Shown one piece after another: positions 16,491 through 23,380 of a DNA stretch of 28,199 bases. The stretch covers positions 1 to 28,199 of the IMG/VR virus record IMGVR_UViG_3300031622_000577; one strand, written 5' to 3'. The position numbers and the translations under genes were made by a program. Under the pieces are notes generated by a model, which was given only the letters and a program-made list of their open reading frames with translations, ran no database searches and was not told where the DNA came from. Source of the DNA: a virus. How positions within the stretch are numbered: the first letter of the stretch is position 1; every line of letters starts with the position of its first letter.

Positions 16491-16499
16491 TACTTTTAT

Positions 16500-16507
16500 T
16501 ATTTATA
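16500..16507 (-). promoter_or_regulatory. TATAAATA, matching the T4 late promoter
   Basis: The minus strand reads TATAAATA nine bases before the gp62-like start codon. It equals the T4 late consensus, but eight A/T bases can occur by chance here and the spacing leaves almost no leader. Confidence 0.25.
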
Positions 16508-16537
16508 CGACTTATTGATACAATTGTTTTCTAGTTT

Positions 16538-17776
16538 TTAGAAAATCTTTCCTTTGGATTTTTTATTAGTAATAAATGACATATCATTGTTATCATCGTC
16601 TTTATCACCTTTAAAGAAACTTGCCTTAAATGCAGAGTTATCATCACCATCATACTCTGTACCTTCTACTATTTTTTTCATAGTTGATACATTAGGTAAT
16701 TTTAATTCATTAATGTTTATTTTAGATTCTACTGATTTAAACATTTCATCCAAAATACCTTCTGGTATAGTATGAGAACTAAGTACCATTAGATTAACAT
16801 TGGATTTAAGATTAGTTATAATCTGTTCTCTGCTCATATGTTTAGCTTTCATATGTCTAATAGTTATGTTTGCTAAATCAGTGATATAACCGTCTTCATA
16901 TAAATACATATGAGATAAGGTGCCATGCTTTTGTTTAAATTCATTTATAATAGCAGTTGCTTTACCTTCACTAATACCATATCTTCTTGATTTTCCATTT
17001 TTAGGAGTAGAGATATGCCAATAAGCAGGTGGAACATTATCACCTGAATCACCAGTTAGAACTTTACGAAAACGGAATTCCTCTGGATCTACTTCTATTA
17101 CAGAAACTTTCTTTTTAGCAATTATTGATGATAATAATTTTTTAGATTGGGCTTCTGGTGTAGATGAAGATTTTAATACATCAAATATATCTTTAGAGGT
17201 TTCTTCTTCTTTAGTAGTAAGCCATTCAGAAAAACCTTGATAGGTATACATTTTTTTATGAGCTGGTGAAAATAAAATTGTATGAGTACTGTTTGTTTTA
17301 CTTCTGTTTACTAATTGAACTAAATCTCTATCACCAGTAAACATAATAACTGATTTGTCATTTGCTAATGATTCAGTATTCCATGCATACATAAGATCAT
17401 CTCCTTCTGCGCCATCTATTTTAGAATAGATAACACCTTGTTTAATAAGTAGCTGAGTAAATTCTTCTGTAACTTTAGAAAAGTTTTTCCAATTAATTGA
17501 ACTATCCTGTTTACGATTACCTTTATATTCTGCATCTGGATAAAAATCTTTTCTCCATGACCTTGAATCAATAGTCCATACTACCTTATCTATAAGTCCT
17601 TCGAATAATCTAATCTGATATGCAAAGTCAGTTGCTAGCTTTCTCATAAAAACGATTGCGTCTTCATCAGTACCTAGCATTTCTTCTTTTTTGGATTTTC
17701 TTGGTAAAACGTATAATGTTCTAAAAAGAAAATAATTACCGTCTATTACGAATGTATGCCTTCCTGTTTTTCTCAT
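16538..17776 (-). CDS. rnh: T4 RNase H-like 5'-3' exonuclease / flap nuclease
   Basis: This belongs to the FEN/T4 RNase H family, which removes RNA primers and adjacent DNA from lagging-strand fragments. Active-site motifs are all present: VIDGNYFLF with D12, TIDSRSWRK with D70, YKGNRK (84-89), GAEGDDLMY with E124, D126 and D127, FTGDRDLVQL with D149 and D151, and LTGDSGDNVPP with D243 and D246. Two metal ions should thus be bound as in the family. At 412 aa it is about 100 residues longer than T4 RNase H (305 aa), with an insertion around 185-225 and an acidic, low-complexity C-terminal tail (GDKDDDNNDMSF) of the kind that contacts SSB or the clamp. It lies in a replication cluster with gp44 and gp62. 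Confidence 0.93.
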   Translation of the reverse strand: MRKTGRHTFVIDGNYFLFRTLYVLPRKSKKEEMLGTDEDAIVFMRKLATDFAYQIRLFEGLIDKVVWTIDSRSWRKDFYPDAEYKGNRKQDSSINWKNFSKVTEEFTQLLIKQGVIYSKIDGAEGDDLMYAWNTESLANDKSVIMFTGDRDLVQLVNRSKTNSTHTILFSPAHKKMYTYQGFSEWLTTKEEETSKDIFDVLKSSSTPEAQSKKLLSSIIAKKKVSVIEVDPEEFRFRKVLTGDSGDNVPPAYWHISTPKNGKSRRYGISEGKATAIINEFKQKHGTLSHMYLYEDGYITDLANITIRHMKAKHMSREQIITNLKSNVNLMVLSSHTIPEGILDEMFKSVESKININELKLPNVSTMKKIVEGTEYDGDDNSAFKASFFKGDKDDDNNDMSFITNKKSKGKIF

Positions 17777-17808
17777 TGTATTAGTATTTAATATAATAAT
17801 AACAAATT

Positions 17809-17964
17809 TTAGTTATTACTGAAAGTAGATTTTAATGTTTTTTCTTCGCAGCACTGTTTATCATAACCCTTTTGTCTAAGATTATAATAATAGCTAACCG
17901 CTGCTCCTAATTGATAATGATTAGGATATGTTTTAATTAATTTTTCTAAGAATTGCGCTCTCAT
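17809..17964 (-). CDS. Small protein, 51 aa, coupled to gp44
   Basis: The start ATG overlaps the gp44 stop in the arrangement ATGA, which suggests translational coupling and supports it as a real gene. The protein begins MRAQFLEKLIKTYPNHY and continues with a Tyr-rich helix and a CC pair, giving a small, basic, probably helical protein. No family is recognised. In T4 the gene coupled to 44 is 62, but this one is far too short and gp62 seems to be elsewhere. It may be a small replication accessory protein. Confidence 0.6.
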   Translation of the reverse strand: MRAQFLEKLIKTYPNHYQLGAAVSYYYNLRQKGYDKQCCEEKTLKSTFSNN

Positions 17965-18923
17965 GCTCCATTTAATATTGATTGCAGTTCATAAATACAT
18001 GCAAGCATTGATACTGCAGGATCTATTACTTGTTGTCTTTGTGATTGATATTTTGCTACTGTAATAATTATTTGTGGTATAAATTGAACATATGATTGTC
18101 TTTCTTGTTGAACAAATTCTATAAACTCTGCACCTAGAGAAGATAAAACATCATCAGATCTATTTGCATAATTTGATAACATATATTGATAATTTTTTAC
18201 AGGATCTGTTCCGTCTATAACTAAATCATAAATATCTTTATAAACTGAACTAAATTGTTTTATATCATCAACAGTTATTGTATCTTTACCTTGTGATTGA
18301 AAACCTTGTAACTGATTAAGCATATTTCTTAAATCAGGAAATTTTCTTTTTACTAATTCTACAGCTGCATGTTTATCAATACCAATACTTTCATCTTTAC
18401 AGATTTTTAGAATCCTCATAATGTAATGTTTCATTATTTCAGTTTCTTCATCTTTAGAAAAATCAAAATCAATCATCTCAAACCTTGATTGAATTGGATC
18501 TGGTACTTTATTAATATAATTACATGTTGCTACAAATCTTGCATTAGTTGCAAACTGATCCATTGTAGCTCTTAATGCTTTAAAGAATTGATCAGATACT
18601 CCATCGATCTCATCTAATATAATTACTTTCATTTTTCCTGGCTCATCCATTATAGAACGATTAGCACAAAAGTCAGTTATTCTATTTCTTACAACATCTA
18701 CAGAAGTATCGGTTGATGCATTGATATAAAGATACGGGTGTTTAAAATGTTTTACTAAAACTTTAGCAGCAGATGTCTTACCTGTACCTGGACTACCATG
18801 TAATAATAAATGTTGATAAACGCCCTTACTTAATTTCTCACCTACTCTTTTAGGTGTTATTAAATCTTCTAATGCCTTTGGGCGATATTTCTCTGTAAGT
18901 AAAATGTTTTGTATATTGCGCAT
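17961..18923 (-). CDS. 44: Sliding clamp loader ATPase subunit gp44
   Basis: This AAA+ ATPase forms the tetrameric part of the T4-type clamp loader. Walker A is GSPGTGKT (43-50), Walker B IILDEIDG (101-108), and the arginine-finger motif SRF is at 146-148 with R147. The C-terminal part is helical, as in the collar domain. At 320 aa it matches T4 gp44 (319 aa). It works with the gp62-like subunit and the clamp (gp45, not in the window). It diverges from the plus-strand gene at 18997, with 73 bases between the start codons, so both must be read from this short gap. The leader has no Shine-Dalgarno sequence. Confidence 0.95.
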   Translation of the reverse strand: MRNIQNILLTEKYRPKALEDLITPKRVGEKLSKGVYQHLLLHGSPGTGKTSAAKVLVKHFKHPYLYINASTDTSVDVVRNRITDFCANRSIMDEPGKMKVIILDEIDGVSDQFFKALRATMDQFATNARFVATCNYINKVPDPIQSRFEMIDFDFSKDEETEIMKHYIMRILKICKDESIGIDKHAAVELVKRKFPDLRNMLNQLQGFQSQGKDTITVDDIKQFSSVYKDIYDLVIDGTDPVKNYQYMLSNYANRSDDVLSSLGAEFIEFVQQERQSYVQFIPQIIITVAKYQSQRQQVIDPAVSMLACIYELQSILNGA

Positions 18924-18996
18924 GAATTGATTTATTTTTATATGGTAAAGATAGTGAGTTGTTTACACTGAAATAAATATAAAAATAGCAAACTTA
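18924..18996. promoter_or_regulatory. Divergent promoter region between gp44 and the plus-strand gene
   Basis: The 73-base gap separates two outward-facing start codons, so it must hold promoters for both. The minus side has CCATATAAAAATAAAT near gp44, and the plus side has ATAAATATAAAAATAG near the DUF115-like gene, both TATA-like. I could not assign -35/-7 or -33/-7 elements with confidence. Confidence 0.5.
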
Positions 18997-19821
18997 ATGC
19001 AAAGGAATAGAAGGTCTATTAAAAGGATTATACAAGAGCCAAGAGCAATACAGCATAATAGCAATGTTAATCGTAGAGAAATTATAAATCATCCTACCAA
19101 ACCTGTATCTACACCACATACTCATCTAAACAAACCTAGGCATGTAATACCTGTACCAAATTCATCTAATAAAAAAATAACATATAATAGTATTCCTAGG
19201 AAATTTGAAGGAGAAACTATTTATTTAATTGGGGGTGGGCCATCTTTAAGAGATTTTGACTTTAATTTATTAAACGGATCAAAAACTATTGCAATCAATA
19301 AAGCAATTCTTTTTTATCCAAATGCTAATGTTTTATTCTGGACAGATACAAGATTTTATAATTGGCATAAAAATGAAGTAGATAATTATAAAGGTTTAAA
19401 GTTTACACTTAGACCTAGTAGTCAATATACTGAAGATATTAATTTATTAAAGAAAGGTAAGCCTCATGGGTTGGAATTAGATAATCAAACACTAGCTCAT
19501 GGTAATAATAGTGGATATGCTGCAATTAATCTAGCTTTTCATCTAGGAGCAAGACGTATAATTTTATTAGGATTTGATATGGGTAATCATATGGAGAATA
19601 ATAAATTAATTACTCACTTTCATGATGGCTATCCTTCAAAGGCTGCACCTGATCACGTTTACCAAGATAAGTTTTTACCAGGTTTCCAAGAATTAAAATC
19701 AGAACTTAATGATTTTAGTAATTCAAAAGGTTTAGGAATAACTGTATTAAATGCATCTCCTTATAGTAAATTAAATGTATTTCCTAAGATTACAATAGAG
19801 CAAGCGTTAAGCTTTAGATGA
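18997..19821 (+). CDS. DUF115 / MptE-like Rossmann-type protein
   Basis: This is the only plus-strand gene. The first 60 residues are basic and disordered (rich in Arg, Asn, His, Pro). The remainder looks like the DUF115/MAF-flag10 fold related to the archaeal pterin pyrophosphokinase MptE: IYLIGGGPSLRDFD (75-88), AINKAI, LFWTDTRF, NNSGYAAINLAFHLGAR and IILLGFDMG. Such genes are common in phages and often called glycosyltransferases or surface-modification proteins, but the reaction here is not known. Its 3' end overlaps that of the convergent zinc-ribbon gene by 15 bases and no terminator lies between. The leader is A-rich without Shine-Dalgarno. The opposite strand and separate promoter suggest independent timing and perhaps later acquisition as a cargo gene. 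Confidence 0.75.
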   Translation: MQRNRRSIKRIIQEPRAIQHNSNVNRREIINHPTKPVSTPHTHLNKPRHVIPVPNSSNKKITYNSIPRKFEGETIYLIGGGPSLRDFDFNLLNGSKTIAINKAILFYPNANVLFWTDTRFYNWHKNEVDNYKGLKFTLRPSSQYTEDINLLKKGKPHGLELDNQTLAHGNNSGYAAINLAFHLGARRIILLGFDMGNHMENNKLITHFHDGYPSKAAPDHVYQDKFLPGFQELKSELNDFSNSKGLGITVLNASPYSKLNVFPKITIEQALSFR

Positions 19822-20298
19822 TTTCTTTGCATAAGTCATAAACTCTCTCTGTTCTTTCTTAAGGAGGTGTTTACAGTGTTTAGTAAATTTGATAGATGTA
19901 TCTATAATTCTACCGTCAACGCTTCTGTTCCGTGAGTTATGGGCCTTAGTACATTTGCTACAAACAAAATTTTCTACTTTCTTAGAATCCATTCTAGATT
20001 TAATAGGAACTTTACATATTCCACAATTCCATGCAATAAGATCTGCTGACTTTTCTAATTCTTTAAGAGTAGTAAAAGTTTCTCTAAAAGGATTCCATAT
20101 AGCTTTATTAACATTCTTTTCATGACCATTCATATCCTCTACTTTAAATATAACTTCAAAAGCTTGAGTATCAGAATCTAACCATTTCATATGACGGTTA
20201 TTTAAAAGCAATTTTTGCTTCAAAGGCGGAAGGTTTTCTAGAAGAATACCATACCGCCTTTTATACCATCCAAAGTTTATTTTACGAACTTTATACAT
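19807..20298 (-). CDS. Zinc-ribbon protein of unknown role
   Basis: This 163-aa protein has two CxxC knuckles, CGIC (92-95) and CSKC (113-116), spaced like a zinc ribbon, within a basic, helical protein (very Lys/Arg-rich C-terminus). A nucleic-acid-binding or transcription role is plausible, but nothing specific can be named; it does not obviously match T4 gp33 or DsbA. It lies 11 bases downstream of the internal protein gene and is probably co-transcribed from that gene's promoter, and it converges with the plus-strand DUF115-like gene. Confidence 0.65.
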   Translation of the reverse strand: MYKVRKINFGWYKRRYGILLENLPPLKQKLLLNNRHMKWLDSDTQAFEVIFKVEDMNGHEKNVNKAIWNPFRETFTTLKELEKSADLIAWNCGICKVPIKSRMDSKKVENFVCSKCTKAHNSRNRSVDGRIIDTSIKFTKHCKHLLKKEQREFMTYAKKSSKA

Positions 20299-20309
20299 AG
20301 AGTTTTAAT

Positions 20310-21278
20310 TTACAGGTTTGGTCTTAATCTTGCAAACTTTTCAGATACAGATTCTACTAACGGTGTAACAGATTCACCTATTGCTGATAGTTTCTTTTTA
20401 GCATCAGTCTCTTTTTTCTTTAGTTCAGCAATATCTTCTTTACTATCTTCTAACTTTTTCATTATTACCTGAACCTGCTCATCAGATACTCTACCTAATT
20501 TCTGATCTCTTTTAGCCTGATCTAAATCTTTCATTGATTTAGTCATTGAAGCTCTTTCATCTTCGATAGATTTATTATAAGCTTTAATATCAGCTTCTAT
20601 TTTTGCACTACCGTCATCCTTTCTTTCTTCTTTGGATTTCTCACCAGCAGCTTTAGCATCTGCCATTTCTTTATCCGCTGCTTTGCTAGCCTTATCTTCT
20701 ATATCTTTATTAGTATTATCTGCTTTAGCAACAGGAGTTTCTTTAGCAACAGGAGTTTCTTTAGTTGCAGGAGTTTCTTTAGTTTCTTTATCTTTTACTG
20801 GCTCTTCTTTTTTAGCAGCAGTAGATTCAAAATCCTTTATACCACCAGCTAAGTTAGTTGCTTTTTTATTTAATTCTGTTTGTTTTACTTTTAATTGTTT
20901 AGCCTCTTCACCAGTAGCAGACTTAAGTATAGTTTTATTAGCAGCAACAGAAGCCTTTACTTTTGCGAGAGACGAAACCTTTTTTAATATAGGTGATGTA
21001 GCTAAACTATCCATTCTATCAATCACGCCTTTGGCAGTATCCTTGAGTGCATCATTCTTTGCAGCATTAGCCTTTGTTAACACAGCATTCTTCTCAGGAT
21101 CTTTTACTGTAGATTTTTGTTTCTTTTTCTCAAAATTAACATCATTAAGAGCAACTGCCACTTTAGCCTTAACTAGCTTTTTAGCATTATTCTTAATCTT
21201 TACGTATTTAATAGGAGTTTTAATTACATCCATTATTCCTTCATTTATAAACTCAGAATATGTTTTTAATTTTGCCAT
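20310..21278 (-). CDS. Probable internal (capsid-packaged) protein with T4-like capsid-targeting sequence
   Basis: The N-terminus, MAKLKTYSEFINEG, is strikingly like the capsid-targeting sequence of T4 internal proteins (MKTYQEFIAE, cut after E by gp21); the equivalent cut here would be after E13. The remaining protein is highly charged and Lys/Ala/Glu/Asp-rich, with low-complexity segments (three repeats near TPVAKE at about 165-185) and coiled-coil-like helices at 225-305. C-terminal sites IGE and LVE would also suit gp21-type cleavage. I infer that it enters the prohead with the core, is trimmed and may be ejected with DNA. A scaffold/core role like gp67 or gp68, which are otherwise missing here, is the alternative. 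It follows the capsid gene past a terminator and has its own GAATATATAAA element 23 bases upstream. Confidence 0.7.
   Translation of the reverse strand: MAKLKTYSEFINEGIMDVIKTPIKYVKIKNNAKKLVKAKVAVALNDVNFEKKKQKSTVKDPEKNAVLTKANAAKNDALKDTAKGVIDRMDSLATSPILKKVSSLAKVKASVAANKTILKSATGEEAKQLKVKQTELNKKATNLAGGIKDFESTAAKKEEPVKDKETKETPATKETPVAKETPVAKADNTNKDIEDKASKAADKEMADAKAAGEKSKEERKDDGSAKIEADIKAYNKSIEDERASMTKSMKDLDQAKRDQKLGRVSDEQVQVIMKKLEDSKEDIAELKKKETDAKKKLSAIGESVTPLVESVSEKFARLRPNL
20728..20781 (-). repeat. Three tandem 18-bp repeats within the internal protein gene
   Basis: Three copies of an 18-base unit (20728-20745, 20746-20763 and a slightly changed third copy 20764-20781) encode ETPVAK-type hexapeptides, a flexible Pro/Lys/Thr linker. 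Copy number is likely to vary between related phages. Confidence 0.8.
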
Positions 21279-21301
21279 GATCTATTATTGTTTTTAGTTG
21301 T

Positions 21302-21312
21302 TTTATATATTC
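21302..21312 (-). promoter_or_regulatory. Candidate late promoter, GAATATATAAA
   Basis: Minus strand GAATATATAAA, located between the capsid-gene terminator and the start of the internal protein gene. Its place just after a terminator supports a real promoter, because otherwise the next two genes would depend on read-through. Confidence 0.65.
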
Positions 21313-21325
21313 AAGCTATAAGAAC

Positions 21326-21355
21326 AAAAAAGCCACTCCGAAGAGTGGCTTTTTA
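21326..21355 (-). terminator. Strong rho-independent terminator after the capsid gene
   Basis: A perfect 12-bp stem (21327-21338 with 21343-21354), GC-rich in its core (GCCACTC with GAGTGGC), closes a CGAA tetraloop and is flanked by A- and T-runs on both sides. It could work in both directions, but only the minus strand has a gene ending here, the capsid gene, 26 bases upstream. Confidence 0.95.
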
Positions 21356-21380
21356 TATAAAATATTACTATTGGTTCAAA

Positions 21381-23273
21381 TTATACAATCTGAGCACCAC
21401 CAGCGAACGTAAAGTTCATTGTGTAATACATTAATTCAGGATTAAATCCAGCATCTACTAAAGCGAATCTTGATTTAACTGCAATTTTAGGAGCCATAGT
21501 TCCTTCAGCAATTGTTTCAACTGATTCAGCCATTAAGTAAGGCATAAATACAATACCAGGAGAATTACCATCACCTTTACGTCCTACACAAATTGTATAG
21601 TCATTAAAAGCTCTGTTAGGATCTACATAAATTGTTACCCCAGCAATCGCACCGATTGGATATAAAGATCCACCAGCTTGGTTAACTGTATTAGATAACG
21701 GATATGCAATAAATCCAGCTACAGATTGAAGAGCAGTTGCCATTTCTCCACCTGTTACTGCAAACGTTGCAGGTCCTCTTCTTCCTCTAGTAGCAATTAA
21801 GTTACTTGCAGCAAGAATTTTAGTATAGATTCTACGTTGTAGAGTTCCTTGTGTATTACCACCACCAGCAGTTACAGCACCTAATACAGCAACAGTTGCA
21901 ATTGCATTGTTGACGTTGTTAGGTCCTAAAGGTAGGGCAGCATTCGCGACAGGTGCAGCAGCAGCAGTAAATGCTTCTGATAAAACAGTACCTGAGACAG
22001 CTTGAGTATTAACAGCGTTTGTTACACCGTTTCTAAATATTCTGTCTAGAATGTATTTGTTAATAGATTGAGTTAACTCATTTACCAATACTGCTTCAAC
22101 TTGAGCTACAGCATCAATACCGAATTGCTTCAGATCTTGAACTTGTTCTCTAGTTACACCAGCAGCTACTTGGAAAGTATCAGCGGCAACAGATTTGTTA
22201 AATAAAGTTAATCCCATGATGTTATCAACAGTAGACTCACCTACACCTCTAAGGTAAGGATCGTTTCCGTTCATATTCTCAGTTGCAAAACCAGGAGCAC
22301 CAGCAGCAGGGTTGTTAGTTGGTTGAAAAGCATTACCAGAAAAACCAGTAATATGATCTTCTAACGCTTTAACATGTCCTAAACCAGAACCACCATTAGC
22401 GGCAGTTTGGAAAGTACCAGCGATTCCCATAGTTGCAGAACCTACACCACCCGTTTGAGTAGCACCAGCAAAACCAGCTTGAGCAGCACGAGTTGCACCA
22501 GCAGCAGGAGCAGCAGGCCAACCAGCAGCACCAGCTCTAAAGAAGTTACCACCTTGTACAATTGCTACGTAAATAGATTCAGCAGCACCTTCTCCACCTT
22601 GTGTGAACGTGTTAGCGATTCCATTGAATCCTGCAGCGTTAATAGCAGCAGTTGATGATCTTACTCTAAAAATTGATAAACCATCGATTCTAGAATAACC
22701 TACAAAAGTTAATTCGTAAGAAGCACCATTAGTTGCAACTACACCAGATGCAGTACAATAGATGATGTCATTTACTGTAAAGTTAGAACTAACACCATTA
22801 GCGTCAATTGCATTAACTTTAATTAGTAAAGAAGTACCTACTACATCTTGACCTCCAGTTAGTGGAGCTCCAGTTGTTCTACCTCCACCATAAACAAAGT
22901 CTAGGTAAGTTAAAACGCCCATTGGGCCTTGCATTGGTACTACAGGAACTAAGTCTAAACCTACAGTCTGTGCTGCTACTTGCATTGCAAGTGGTAACAA
23001 AGAAAAAGGTCTGTCACCAGATCCAGTTACTTGTGCAGGGAATGCATTCATTGATCCAGGATTTCCTGGTAATGTTGCGTTACCCATACTTTGAACATTC
23101 ATGTTCGGGTTAAGGTGTACAGTATTGTAAACACTTTCATTAAGGTTATGGTAATGGCAATACTTAGACATCCAAGCTAACTTAGATTTTTCAGTAATTC
23201 CAGTACTTTCCTCAATAACAGGTCCCCAAGTCTTTTGAACCTCAGCCTCATTGATTAATTGATTTGCGTACAT
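21381..23273 (-). CDS. 23: Major capsid protein gp23
   Basis: This is the HK97-fold shell protein of the T4 type. The segment LDLVPVVPMQGPMGVLTYLDFVYG-like region (about 98-122) and the C-terminal half with GIDAVAQVEAVLVNELTQ and AGVTIYVDPNRAFNDYT match gp23. At 630 aa it is longer than T4 gp23 (521 aa), mainly through an Ala/Gly-rich stretch at about 245-330. The N-terminus has two possible gp21-type cleavage sites, LINE (ending E9) and NLNE (ending E46); the latter would best match the removal of the T4 N-terminal propeptide (65 residues). It follows the protease-scaffold gene after a 107-base leader with a hairpin, and ends at a strong terminator. Folding may need the GroES-like protein encoded in this window. 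Confidence 0.97.
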   Translation of the reverse strand: MYANQLINEAEVQKTWGPVIEESTGITEKSKLAWMSKYCHYHNLNESVYNTVHLNPNMNVQSMGNATLPGNPGSMNAFPAQVTGSGDRPFSLLPLAMQVAAQTVGLDLVPVVPMQGPMGVLTYLDFVYGGGRTTGAPLTGGQDVVGTSLLIKVNAIDANGVSSNFTVNDIIYCTASGVVATNGASYELTFVGYSRIDGLSIFRVRSSTAAINAAGFNGIANTFTQGGEGAAESIYVAIVQGGNFFRAGAAGWPAAPAAGATRAAQAGFAGATQTGGVGSATMGIAGTFQTAANGGSGLGHVKALEDHITGFSGNAFQPTNNPAAGAPGFATENMNGNDPYLRGVGESTVDNIMGLTLFNKSVAADTFQVAAGVTREQVQDLKQFGIDAVAQVEAVLVNELTQSINKYILDRIFRNGVTNAVNTQAVSGTVLSEAFTAAAAPVANAALPLGPNNVNNAIATVAVLGAVTAGGGNTQGTLQRRIYTKILAASNLIATRGRRGPATFAVTGGEMATALQSVAGFIAYPLSNTVNQAGGSLYPIGAIAGVTIYVDPNRAFNDYTICVGRKGDGNSPGIVFMPYLMAESVETIAEGTMAPKIAVKSRFALVDAGFNPELMYYTMNFTFAGGAQIV

Positions 23274-23380
23274 TATTTAAAATTATTTTTCGCATTTGTG
23301 AAACATATCTTTTATGTTTCGTTTTATAATCGCCTGAGCTCTTTTCTTCTTAGCTATTCGATTAATATTGTTAGATTAAG
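23274..23380 (-). promoter_or_regulatory. Capsid gene leader with hairpin
   Basis: This is one of the longest gaps of the window. It holds a perfect 8-bp stem GAAACATA/TATGTTTC with a five-base loop at 23300-23320, 27 bases before the capsid start codon. It has no T-run on the minus strand, so it is not a normal terminator. No GAATATATAAA element was seen, so capsid transcripts may come from the upstream promoter, and the hairpin may stabilise or process the mRNA (inference). Confidence 0.45.

Noticed and set aside
18924-18996. Bacteroidota -33 TTTG / -7 TAnnTTTG promoter for gp44
   Set aside because: A TTTG and TATA-like strings are present, but no pair with acceptable spacing could be fitted, so only a general divergent promoter region is reported.
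20632-21297. A 221-codon open frame on the plus strand
   Set aside because: It is the antisense of the Lys/Ala/Glu-rich internal protein gene, giving an artificial Leu/Ser/Phe-rich product that only looks membrane-bound.
22407-23113. Two plus-strand open frames of about 82 codons
   Set aside because: Both are antisense to the capsid gene; the Ser/Thr-rich product comes from complementing its Ala/Gly-rich codons.
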